Part shown: piece after piece, positions 1-7,180 of the stretch
Layout: every line of letters starts with the position of its first letter
Position numbering within the stretch: position 1 is the stretch's first letter
Assembly: GCA_021158465.1 (NCBI GenBank)
Contig: JAGGUN010000046.1
Location: forward strand, 1 to 20,320
Direction: 5' to 3'
From: a bacterium
GTDB taxonomy: Bacteria; UBP14; UBA6098; 4484-93
DNA: 20,320 nucleotides
Notes under the pieces: generated by a model
The model's input: the letters and a program-made list of their open reading frames with translations, nothing else
The model's database searches: none
Told to the model about the DNA's origin: nothing
Program-made: the position numbers and the translations under genes

Positions 1-430
1 GCTTTGGGATTGCAAGAAGATAACCGATTTCTCAGCTCTTTCGAGCCTTACCGACCTGCGGGAGCTTAGTTTGAGCTGGACTAACATCACCAATATAAAG
101 CTCCTTTCCAGCCTGACGAAGCTGGAGTGGCTGTTGCTTAGGGGTTGCAAGAATATAACCGATTTCTCCGTTCTTCCGAGCCTGACCAACCTGCGGGCGC
201 TTGTTTTGAGCGGGACTAACATCGCCAATATAAGCTCACTTTCCAGCCTGACGAAGCTGGAGGCGCTGTGGCTTTACGATTGCGAGAATGTAACCGATTT
301 CTCTGTTCTTCCGAGCCTGACCAACCTGCGGGTGCTTGATTTGGACCGGACTAAAATCACCAATATAAAGCCTCTTTCCAGCCTGACGAAGCTGGAGGCG
401 CTGTGGCTTGTAGGTTGCAAGAATATAAAG
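1..430 (+). repeat. 135-bp tandem DNA repeats within the LRR gene
   Basis: The string GCCTGACGAAGCTGGAG recurs at 111, 246 and 381, exactly 135 bp apart, and the flanking sequence is nearly identical between units. A further partial unit occupies the first ~110 bases. Each unit encodes 45 residues (two LRR motifs). Identity at the DNA level, not only the protein level, points to recent expansion by slippage or unequal recombination. Confidence 0.9.
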
Positions 431-487
431 AAAGAAGATGTGGAAGCCCTGAGAAAACAACTCCCGAACTGCGATATTTATTTTTAG
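2..487 (+). CDS. Leucine-rich-repeat protein, C-terminal part (5' end outside window)
   Basis: The open frame runs from the first bases of the window to a TAG at 485-487, so the start lies upstream; a Met at 71 is internal and not a credible start. The visible ~161 residues are tandem leucine-rich repeats in which two motifs alternate (TDFSxLxSLTxLRxLxL and ITNIxxLSSLTKLExLxL), together a 45-residue unit. The last ~20 residues (from KKEDVEALRK to a terminal IYF) break the pattern and look like a C-terminal cap, so the end is natural. LRR proteins of this kind usually form curved ligand-binding surfaces, and many bacterial ones are surface-exposed or secreted. Neither a signal peptide nor an anchor can be judged because the N-terminus is missing, and the partner is unknown. 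The gene is followed by an AT-rich hairpin and then the helicase promoter. Confidence 0.85.
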   Translation, partial: LWDCKKITDFSALSSLTDLRELSLSWTNITNIKLLSSLTKLEWLLLRGCKNITDFSVLPSLTNLRALVLSGTNIANISSLSSLTKLEALWLYDCENVTDFSVLPSLTNLRVLDLDRTKITNIKPLSSLTKLEALWLVGCKNIKKEDVEALRKQLPNCDIYF

Positions 488-489
488 GC

Positions 490-507
490 AAAATATTTAT
501 ATTTTTT
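490..507 (+). terminator. Weak AT-rich hairpin after the LRR gene
   Basis: AAAATAT (490-496), a TT loop and ATATTTT (499-505) form a perfect 7-bp AT-only stem that runs into more Ts, two bases after the LRR stop codon. Position and T-run fit an intrinsic terminator, but the stem has no GC pairs and the loop is too tight as drawn, so this is tentative. Confidence 0.3.
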
Positions 508-559
508 GCTTTGCTGTGACACCAGTTGTCTGAAACAGGCAAGAAGCCAGTTAATTTAC

Positions 560-587
560 TTGAAAATATCTCGCAAAATGCTATATT
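560..587 (+). promoter_or_regulatory. Probable sigma70-type promoter of the helicase gene
   Basis: TTGAAA (560-565), a 16-bp spacer and TATATT (582-587) lie just upstream of the helicase. Transcription would begin near 594, leaving a leader of about 20 nt that contains the ribosome binding site GGAGG (605-609). Confidence 0.5.
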
Positions 588-614
588 CCCTCCCAGAGTT
601 TTTTGGAGGCAGGT

Positions 615-2720
615 TTGGATTTCAGTTCCCAGCTCAACGAGCGACAGCTTGAGGCGGTTACATTTGGCGATGGTCCTCTGCTTGTTATTGCCGGTGCTGG
701 AAGCGGAAAGACCCGCGTTCTGACATACAGGATAGCATATCTCATCGAGGAGTTCGGTATCCCGCCAGCATCGATACTCGCCGTTACATTCACCAACAAG
801 GCGGCAGGTGAGATGCGGGAAAGGGTGGCATCGCTTCTCGAAGAAGGTATGTCGAGAAAGGTCTGGCTCGGGACATTCCACTCGATATGCGGAAGGATTC
901 TCAGGATCGATGGCAAGCCTGTCGGTGTTGAGAGGAACTACTCGATATACGACCGCGAGGATAGTCAAAGGCTCATTCAGGATATAATCGATGAGCTAAA
1001 GATAGACAAGCAGGCTCTCCCTGTCAGGCGTGTTATGGACAGTATATCCGTTGCCAAGTCCCGAATGGAGAAGCCTGGTGAGCTGCACGACCCATACGAT
1101 ATACACATCTCCGACGCCCTGAACGACATATATTCGCTATACCAGGAGCGGCTAAGGGAGAACAATGCAGTCGATTTCGACGATATGATAATGCTCGTTA
1201 TCGAGCTGTTCCAGAAGGAGCCACAGCTGCTCGAGAGGTATGCAAGGCGGTTTCAGTATATTCTCGTCGATGAGTTCCAGGATACGAACCGAAGCCAGTA
1301 TCAGCTTGTTAAGCAGCTTTCGTCGGTATATCGCAATCTTAATGTTGTTGGTGATGATGACCAAGCGATATATGCCTGGCGAGGTGCCGATGTCCGGAAT
1401 ATACTCGATTTCAAGCGTGATTTCCCTGATGCACATATCGTTAAGCTCGAGCAGAACTATCGGTCGACTCAGACGATCCTCGATGCTGCCTGGTCGGTCA
1501 TATCGAACAATACCTCTCGGCACGAGAAGAAGCTATTTGCCCGTGAAAAAGGTGGAGTGGGAGTGAGGATTGCCCGTTTTGCCGATGAGATCTCGGAAGC
1601 GCTCGGTGTGTATAACCAGCTTGTCCATCTCCGTGACAGGGCAGGTTATCGCCTCGACGAGATTGTAATCTTGTATCGCACGAACGCCCAGTCTCGCCCG
1701 CTTGAGGAGGTTCTACGGCTCAACAACATACCATACAAGATAGTTGGCGGAATACGTTTCTACGAGCGGCAGGAGGTCAAGGACATATTGGCATATTTGA
1801 AGCTGCTTGCGAATCCGAAGGATGATGTCTCGCTCAAGCGAATAGTAAATGTTCCAAGGCGAGGGATAGGAAGGTTGCGGCTGAAGAAGCTTGAGGAGGC
1901 TGCATCGTCGAACCAGTTGACGATTGGAGAGTATCTCCTCTCTGCCGATGAGAGCGAACTTATGCGGATCTGTCGAGGGGCTTTTGAGTTTGCAAAACTG
2001 CTCAGGAAATTTTATAAGCTTTCCAAGAGTAAGAAAGCGGATGAGGTGGCGGAGATGGTTGTCAAGGAGACGCGCTATGTGGAGGATTATCTTTACCCAT
2101 CTCTGACGAAGCCGGAGGAGCGGGAGAGAAATGTTGTCGAGCTTTTGAGTGGCATCCACCAATACAGCAAGTCGAATCCGGAGGCGGGGATCGCCGAGTA
2201 CCTCCAGGATGTCTCTATACTGACCGATATCGACCTCTACGAGGCAGAGACCAACTATGTAACCCTTATGACGCTCCATTCTGCCAAGGGGCTTGAATTC
2301 GATGTGGTGATAATTGTCGGCGCGGAGGATGGGCTGCTTCCTCTCATTCGTGCCGACGACAGGGATATTGAGAGTAGGCTCGAGGAGGAGAGAAGGCTAT
2401 TCTATGTCGGTATGACGCGAGCGAAGAAGGAGCTTTTTATCACCTACACCGATAGCAGGGGAGGGCGATTGTCCTTTCCGTCACGATTTATCGGTGAGAT
2501 ACCTCGGACGCTTGTTGAGCAGCTCCAACCTACCGTCGAGGAGAGCACACAGACAACCAGCGTCCGCGTCGGAATGCGGGTATACCATAACCACTTTGGC
2601 AAGGGAACAATAGTGGCTCTCAGAGGGTTCGCCGAAAACACGGTTGTAACCGTTCAGTTCGATAGAGGATTTACCAAGCAACTCTTGCTCCGCTTTGCCA
2701 AACTCGCCATCGTCGAGTAG
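615..2720 (+). CDS. uvrD: UvrD/PcrA-type superfamily 1 DNA helicase
   Basis: ATP-dependent 3'-5' DNA helicase acting in nucleotide-excision and mismatch repair and in removal of protein or RNA polymerase roadblocks (known for the family). All SF1A motifs are visible, in residue numbers from this start: Walker A AGAGSGKT (26-33), DEFQD (219-223), motif III GDDDQAIYAWRG (246-257), motif V TLHSAKGLEFD (553-563) and motif VI RLFYVGMTRAKKEL (594-607). The C-terminal ~50 residues (from VGMRVYHNHFGKG) match the Tudor-like tail that binds RNA polymerase in PcrA/UvrD. The protein has 701 residues, normal for the family. The TTG at 615 is preferred because GGAGG at 605-609 sits 5 nt upstream; an in-frame TTG at 603 would add four residues but has no ribosome site. 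PcrA and UvrD cannot be told apart from sequence alone. It probably has its own promoter and is separated from gyrB by a 284-bp gap. Confidence 0.96.
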   Translation: MDFSSQLNERQLEAVTFGDGPLLVIAGAGSGKTRVLTYRIAYLIEEFGIPPASILAVTFTNKAAGEMRERVASLLEEGMSRKVWLGTFHSICGRILRIDGKPVGVERNYSIYDREDSQRLIQDIIDELKIDKQALPVRRVMDSISVAKSRMEKPGELHDPYDIHISDALNDIYSLYQERLRENNAVDFDDMIMLVIELFQKEPQLLERYARRFQYILVDEFQDTNRSQYQLVKQLSSVYRNLNVVGDDDQAIYAWRGADVRNILDFKRDFPDAHIVKLEQNYRSTQTILDAAWSVISNNTSRHEKKLFAREKGGVGVRIARFADEISEALGVYNQLVHLRDRAGYRLDEIVILYRTNAQSRPLEEVLRLNNIPYKIVGGIRFYERQEVKDILAYLKLLANPKDDVSLKRIVNVPRRGIGRLRLKKLEEAASSNQLTIGEYLLSADESELMRICRGAFEFAKLLRKFYKLSKSKKADEVAEMVVKETRYVEDYLYPSLTKPEERERNVVELLSGIHQYSKSNPEAGIAEYLQDVSILTDIDLYEAETNYVTLMTLHSAKGLEFDVVIIVGAEDGLLPLIRADDRDIESRLEEERRLFYVGMTRAKKELFITYTDSRGGRLSFPSRFIGEIPRTLVEQLQPTVEESTQTTSVRVGMRVYHNHFGKGTIVALRGFAENTVVTVQFDRGFTKQLLLRFAKLAIVE

Positions 2721-2740
2721 AGTATTTCCGCAGATTTTGC

Positions 2741-2768
2741 TTGCCCCGCCACAGATTTTATATATAAT
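2741..2768 (+). promoter_or_regulatory. Probable gyrB operon promoter
   Basis: TTGCCC (2741-2746), a 16-bp spacer and a consensus TATAAT (2763-2768) lie in a very AT-rich stretch 20 bp after the helicase stop. The predicted start near 2775 would give gyrB a leader of about 230 nt. Confidence 0.5.
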
Positions 2769-2774
2769 ACTTAT

Positions 2775-3004
2775 ATACATTATATACCCTCATTGAGCGC
2801 AACTTTGGGCGGATTGAGGAAGATAGGAATACTGGGAAACCTGGAACAAAAAGGGTTTCTTGAGTTTCTACTCAAGCCGTCTATATGATGGACGGGCAAA
2901 GGATAAGGGATGTCCGAGCAATAGTGTTCATCTGGTGGTGACTTTTCCACCTTATAGTGTTGGTAAAAAGTATAACAGTATACATTCCAAGAAGAGGGAG
3001 AGCA
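2775..3004 (+). promoter_or_regulatory. Hairpin-rich untranslated leader of gyrB
   Basis: The predicted leader contains several short perfect inverted repeats in close succession. These are GAAACC/GGTTTC (2836-2841 with 2854-2859), CTTGAGT/ACTCAAG around a TTCT loop (2859-2876), CCGTC/GACGG (2877-2895), GGTGG/CCACC (2934-2951) and GTATA/TATAC (2970-2983). The second and third hairpins abut exactly. The ribosome site GAGGGAG at 2994-3000 follows the last hairpin. I do not recognise a known riboswitch class. It could be a cis-regulatory leader, a processed small RNA, or chance pairing. Confidence 0.35.
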
Positions 3005-5410
3005 ATGTCGAAGGATGATTATACTGCGGACCAGATAAAGGTTCTTGGGGGTCTTGAGGCGGTTAGGAAACGCCCGGCGATGTATATCGGCTCGACGGGT
3101 CCGACAGGGCTTCATCACCTCGTTTTCGAGGTTGTGGACAACAGTATCGATGAGGCTATGTCCGGGTTCTGCACGAAGATCAGTGTAACGGTTCACCTTG
3201 ACAACTCCGTTACTGTGGTGGACGATGGTCGTGGTATTCCTGTCGATATGCACAAGACAGAGAAGCGTTCGGCAGCTGAGGTTGTGATGACCAAGTTGCA
3301 TGCTGGTGGCAAGTTCGATAGGAAGAGCTACAAGGTCTCGGGCGGTTTGCATGGTGTTGGGCTATCGGTTGTGAACGCACTATCAGAGCATCTGATGCTT
3401 GAGATATGGCGTGATGGGAAGGTGTATATGCAGGAGTATTCTCGCGGAAAGCCGATGACCCCGTTCGAGGAGAAGGGAAGAACCACCAGACGCGGGACAA
3501 AGATACACTTTAAGCCCGATCCGGAGATCTTTGAAGACATTGAGTTCTCTTACGAGACTCTCTCGTCAAGGCTTAGAGAACTTGCCTTCCTCAACAAGGG
3601 AGTTACTATCATCATTACGGATGAGCGTTACGACCGCTCGCAGACATTTCAATACCAGGGGGGAATCGTTGAGTTTGTTAAGCATCTTGATAGGAATAAG
3701 AAGAATATCACTCCTGAGCCTATTTATATCGCTGGTTCTAAGGGTGATGTGGAGCTTGAGATAGCCATGCAGTACAATAAAGGATACTCAGAGACGGTTC
3801 TCTCCTTTGCCAACGCTATCAATACCATCGAGGGAGGAACACATTTGTCAGGTTTCCGGGCTGCACTTACAAGAACACTCAACAACTACGCCAGCTCTCA
3901 GAGGCTTCTCAAAGGGAGCAGGCAGATAGAAGGGATAGATACACGTGAGGGGCTGACGGCAATCGTTAGTGTGAGGCTTCCTGAGCCACAGTTTGAGGGG
4001 CAAACGAAGACAAAGCTTGGCAACAGCGAAATAAAAGGTATTGTCGAGAACATTGTCAACCAGAAGCTCGCCGAGTATCTGCTCGAGCATCCAAAAGAGG
4101 GGAGAAAGATAGTCGAGAAGGTTCTTTTGGCTGCTCAGGCTCGCGAGGCGGCAAAGAAGGCGCGAGACTTGGTAAAGAAAAAGGCAAGCGTTGAATCGGG
4201 GCTTGCGCTACCTGGTAAGCTCGCCGACTGCCAGTCAAAGAACCCAGAAGAATGTGAGCTGTTTATTGTCGAGGGGGATTCCGCTGGAGGGTCTGCTAAA
4301 CAGGCGCGAGATAGACGCTTTCAGGCAGTCCTGCCTATCAGGGGGAAGATACTCAATGTGGAGAAAAGCAGCGTCCATAAGATGCTGGAAAATGAAGGTA
4401 TAAAGACTATTATCACAGCGCTTGGGACGGGCATTCAGGATGGTTTTGATATAACCAAGCTCCGGTACCATAAGATAATCATTATGACGGATGCGGATGT
4501 CGATGGCTCGCATATAACGACGCTCCTTCTGACACTTTTCTTCCAGTATCTTCCGGAGATAATCGAGCGTGGATATCTATACATTGCTCAGCCGCCTCTC
4601 TTCCGTGTTCACTCCGGGGGCGAGGCTATTTATATTCGGAACGAGAACGAGCTCGACAGATACATTCTCGCCGACGGGTCATCGGGGGTGGAGCTTATAA
4701 CGAACGCGGGGAGTGTAAAGGGTGCTGTTCTGGTAAAGTATTTCCTGAAGGTAAGGGCGTTTCAGAGGCTGCTCGACTACTTTGACAGACATGGTATTCC
4801 AGAGGAGCTTCTGCTGATTTTGTTGGAATCTGGCAATCTTTCCAAGCATATCTTTGATGAGGATGCCCGAATGGAGCAGATAGAGATGCTCAATCGCTTT
4901 CGGAGCAGTGCGAAGAAGCTCGGATACGATGTGGAATATCATAGGCGCTACAATGAGGAGTATCTAATATTTGAACCGATGATAACCTTTAGCAGCCTCA
5001 AGAGAAGGGGTAGCATTGAGCTGACATACGATTTTATGAGTAACCCAGATTTTGAGGAGCTGATAAAGCTTCACAGGGAGCTTTCTTCGCTTGGTCAGCC
5101 ACCATATACCCTGGAGATTCCTGGTGAGGGGAGAAAAGAGTTTGCGACGCTTGATGAGCTTGTTGAATTTGTTGAGGAGCGTGGCAGGAGGGGGAAGAAT
5201 ATCCAACGGTATAAGGGGCTTGGCGAGATGAACCCGGAACAGCTTTGGGAAACGACGATGAATGTCGAGACGAGGACGCTGCTTCAGGTGCGTATCGATG
5301 ACCGTCCTGCCGCTGAGGAGACTTTTGATATTCTTATGGGAAGCAGGGTGCAGCCACGCAGGAAGTTTATAGAGGAGCACGCGCTTGAGGTCAGAAACCT
5401 GGATATATAA
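3005..5410 (+). CDS. gyrB: DNA gyrase subunit B
   Basis: ATPase subunit of DNA gyrase, which introduces negative supercoils together with GyrA. The GHKL ATPase domain shows FEVVDNSIDEA (41-51, catalytic Glu42 and Mg-binding Asn46), DDGRGIPV (73-80) and the lid motif GGLHGVGLSVVNALS (113-127). The TOPRIM domain has EGDSAGG starting at E423, PIRGKILNVEK, and DADVDG at 496-501. The tail carries RYKGLGEMNPEQLWETTM. At 801 residues the protein includes the ~170-residue insert between the TOPRIM core and the tail that is known from many Gram-negative GyrB proteins and absent from Gram-positive ones. The ATG at 3005 is chosen because GAGGGAG lies 4 nt upstream and MSKDDYTADQIKVL is a typical N-terminus; a GTG at 2957 in frame is less likely. 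gyrA is not in the window. The stop overlaps the next gene's start by 1 nt (TAATG). Confidence 0.97.
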   Translation: MSKDDYTADQIKVLGGLEAVRKRPAMYIGSTGPTGLHHLVFEVVDNSIDEAMSGFCTKISVTVHLDNSVTVVDDGRGIPVDMHKTEKRSAAEVVMTKLHAGGKFDRKSYKVSGGLHGVGLSVVNALSEHLMLEIWRDGKVYMQEYSRGKPMTPFEEKGRTTRRGTKIHFKPDPEIFEDIEFSYETLSSRLRELAFLNKGVTIIITDERYDRSQTFQYQGGIVEFVKHLDRNKKNITPEPIYIAGSKGDVELEIAMQYNKGYSETVLSFANAINTIEGGTHLSGFRAALTRTLNNYASSQRLLKGSRQIEGIDTREGLTAIVSVRLPEPQFEGQTKTKLGNSEIKGIVENIVNQKLAEYLLEHPKEGRKIVEKVLLAAQAREAAKKARDLVKKKASVESGLALPGKLADCQSKNPEECELFIVEGDSAGGSAKQARDRRFQAVLPIRGKILNVEKSSVHKMLENEGIKTIITALGTGIQDGFDITKLRYHKIIIMTDADVDGSHITTLLLTLFFQYLPEIIERGYLYIAQPPLFRVHSGGEAIYIRNENELDRYILADGSSGVELITNAGSVKGAVLVKYFLKVRAFQRLLDYFDRHGIPEELLLILLESGNLSKHIFDEDARMEQIEMLNRFRSSAKKLGYDVEYHRRYNEEYLIFEPMITFSSLKRRGSIELTYDFMSNPDFEELIKLHRELSSLGQPPYTLEIPGEGRKEFATLDELVEFVEERGRRGKNIQRYKGLGEMNPEQLWETTMNVETRTLLQVRIDDRPAAEETFDILMGSRVQPRRKFIEEHALEVRNLDI

Positions 5411-5838
5411 TGGAAGAGTATGGTAAGGTTTTATCGTGTGACTGTGGGTTGGTGAAGGTTGAGATAGTTACTTCCCGCTCTGTGTGTGGGAGGTGCCAGT
5501 TTGCCTCTGATTGTGTGCTGAGGAGGCGGAAGAAGGTTGTTGTTGATGCGACCAACGATATTGGCGCATCTCCTGGGGATTATGTCCGAGTGGAGCTCGA
5601 GCCCAAAAGGTTGCTTCTCGGAGGGTTCCTCACCTACATCTTGCCAGTCATAAGTATGCTCGTTTTCTACTATATTGCCGCTTGTTTCCTTGAATCGGAG
5701 CCGATAAAGGTTCTTGTGTCTATTGTTGCTGGTGTTTTGAGCTTTTTGGCGGTCTCAATCCTCAATCGATATTCTTCCCTTTCCGAGCGTTACCGTGCTC
5801 GGCTTCTCGGCTTTGCCGCTTCGGAGAGCTTCGAATGA
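5410..5838 (+). CDS. RseC/MucC-family inner-membrane protein
   Basis: A 142-residue membrane protein of the SoxR-reducing/RseC family. The N-terminal half reads GKVLSCDCGLVKVEI, then CGRCQFASDC (Cys26, Cys29, Cys35), the Cys cluster that defines the family. Two hydrophobic segments follow at about 68-92 and 98-117, then a short basic tail. In Escherichia coli RseC helps keep the SoxR iron-sulfur protein reduced together with Rsx/Rnf proteins, and in Rhodobacter relatives it sits near Rnf genes. No rnf gene lies in this window, so the role here is inferred only at family level, probably membrane-associated redox. The start overlaps the gyrB stop by 1 nt and the stop overlaps the next gene by 4 nt, so it is translationally coupled on both sides. 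Confidence 0.8.
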   Translation: MEEYGKVLSCDCGLVKVEIVTSRSVCGRCQFASDCVLRRRKKVVVDATNDIGASPGDYVRVELEPKRLLLGGFLTYILPVISMLVFYYIAACFLESEPIKVLVSIVAGVLSFLAVSILNRYSSLSERYRARLLGFAASESFE

Positions 5839-6644
5839 AGAGCGCAATCAGGATAAGAAGAAAACTCAAGAGCCTTAGGAGGCTCCATGCGATAACTTGT
5901 AGTATGGAGTCTGTCTCGAGGATACGGATGCAGGCTGTAAAAAGAAGCCTCGAGCGGTTTGCTGGGTACGCCTCGTCGCTCGAGAGGATGGCGGATTTCT
6001 TTCCGCGCCACCTATATCTGCAGGCTTCGTCGGGTGTGGAAGGGTATATCATTTTCTCCACGGACAGGGGGCTTGTCGGAAGTTTCAACTTACCGATGGT
6101 TGAATATCTTTCTTCACTTGAACCGGGGAGCGTTATCTATGCGGTGGGGAGGAAGCTCAAACCAGCCATTGTTTCACTTAACCTTTCACCAAGACGATAT
6201 ATTGACGGGCTGGAATCGGGTGATTTCATTGAGAAACTGACAACTATCTCTGATACCGCATTTTCAGATTTTATCAGTGGCACCATATCGAGGCTTCGGG
6301 TTGTTGGTCATGCTCGGAATGCTGACCGTGTGGAAGAGAGGGTAGTCCTTCCGTTTCCCCGGCGTGAGGGAATGGTTGAGGAAGAAGCGATATTCGAGCC
6401 GACACCGGAAGAAATTTACCGTGATTTCCAGAGGCAGCTTTTGTTCGCCGTCGTGACGAAGGCTTTCCTTGAGTTCAAACTGTGTGAGCATCGAGCACGG
6501 CTCTTTATGATGCACCAGGCAGCGGACAAGAGTTCTGAGATGATAGAGAAGACATTCCTTGAATACAACAAGGCTCGGCAGGAAGCGATAACCTCTGAGA
6601 TACAGGATGTGTACGGAGGGAAGAGGGCGCTCGAAGGCGAATAG
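5835..6644 (+). CDS. atpG: F1-type ATP synthase gamma-subunit homologue, encoded alone
   Basis: Homologue of the central rotor shaft of F-type ATP synthase. The N-terminal helix (residues 1-55, with ITCSMESVSRIRM) matches the gamma N-terminal coiled coil. STDRGLVGSFN (75-85) corresponds to the family's conserved TSDRGLCGGFN. The C-terminal helix (217-262) contains EHRARLFMMHQAADKSSEM and YNKARQEAITSEI. Arg248, Gln249 and Thr253 align with the E. coli residues Arg268, Gln269 and Thr273 that contact the beta-subunit catch loop. At 269 residues it is slightly short (E. coli 287), and the middle domain is the divergent part. It overlaps the RseC-family gene by 4 nt (ATGA). No alpha, beta, delta, epsilon or Fo gene is present. 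It could be the cell's only gamma subunit from a split operon, or a paralogue. The next gene is convergent, 2 bp away, with no terminator visible between them. Confidence 0.85.
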   Translation: MKSAIRIRRKLKSLRRLHAITCSMESVSRIRMQAVKRSLERFAGYASSLERMADFFPRHLYLQASSGVEGYIIFSTDRGLVGSFNLPMVEYLSSLEPGSVIYAVGRKLKPAIVSLNLSPRRYIDGLESGDFIEKLTTISDTAFSDFISGTISRLRVVGHARNADRVEERVVLPFPRREGMVEEEAIFEPTPEEIYRDFQRQLLFAVVTKAFLEFKLCEHRARLFMMHQAADKSSEMIEKTFLEYNKARQEAITSEIQDVYGGKRALEGE

Positions 6645-6646
6645 GT

Positions 6647-7147
6647 TCAGTCGATGATATACGCAGGGATTCTTCCTGTGCGGATGAGTCCGGACACGAG
6701 ATAGGCTTCGGCAAAGATGTGATATTCCCCCAGTATTGGATGTCCGCCTGTCATCCTCTCACCAGCCCAGTTGAATTCGAAGAGGAGTGAATCTCCTGGT
6801 GCAAGTGGGACCTCTTTTATAACCTGGAGAAACCCTTTTCCTTTGAACGCTACCCAGACAAGTGTCCGCTCGTCCGCAACGAAGAAGTCAACATACTTCG
6901 TCGAGCTGAAAAGGAGCGAGCGCTTGCTCTTGGATACATTTTTTATCACAAATCTGGTGTGGATAGTGTCCCCGATGACGATTGCTGTTTTGTCAACGCT
7001 GAGCTGAAACAGAATAGAATCCTTAACTTCTGACCAAGAGGTAGGGTTTACCTTGTTTGAGGCTTTTGTTGCGGGTTTTTGCTGGTTCGCGGTGCAGGAG
7101 ACAAGAAGAATGGCAAAAAATGTGAGCAAGAGAGTGGCTTCTTTCAT
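6647..7147 (-). CDS. Lipoprotein with BsuPI-like domain
   Basis: A 166-residue predicted lipoprotein. The N-terminus is a short hydrophobic signal ending in a lipobox LVSC, with Cys18 as the likely lipidated residue, followed by a Gln/Lys/Thr-rich linker. Residues ~45-160 form one beta-rich domain resembling the BsuPI family (named after a Bacillus intracellular proteinase inhibitor). The recognisable parts are a strand with TRFVIKNVSKSKRSLLFSS, a YVDFFVAD strand, LVWVAFKGKGFLQVI, a PGDSLLFEFNW turn and GEYHIFAEAYLV near the end. Despite the family name, inhibitor activity should not be assumed. The gene starts 33 bp after the BatA-like gene on the same strand and is probably the last gene of the MoxR-VWA operon, placing a periplasm-facing lipoprotein with the membrane VWA protein. 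Confidence 0.75.
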   Translation of the reverse strand: MKEATLLLTFFAILLVSCTANQQKPATKASNKVNPTSWSEVKDSILFQLSVDKTAIVIGDTIHTRFVIKNVSKSKRSLLFSSTKYVDFFVADERTLVWVAFKGKGFLQVIKEVPLAPGDSLLFEFNWAGERMTGGHPILGEYHIFAEAYLVSGLIRTGRIPAYIID

Positions 7148-7180
7148 TTTTTTGCCTGCGAGAGATTAATTGTCCTGAGA

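Noticed and set aside
357-968. A long open frame on the minus strand across the LRR end and helicase start.
   Set aside because: It is antisense to two well-supported genes and to their promoter, and its product shows no recognisable domain.
2885-2941. A possible 18-codon leader peptide in the gyrB leader, starting with two Met codons and ending with two Trp codons before TGA.
   Set aside because: No clear ribosome binding site precedes it, it is short enough to occur by chance, and tandem Trp codons have no logical link to gyrB.
2957-3004. A 16-residue N-terminal extension of GyrB from a GTG at 2957.
   Set aside because: The extension has no similarity to GyrB N-termini and the ATG at 3005 has a well-placed ribosome site.
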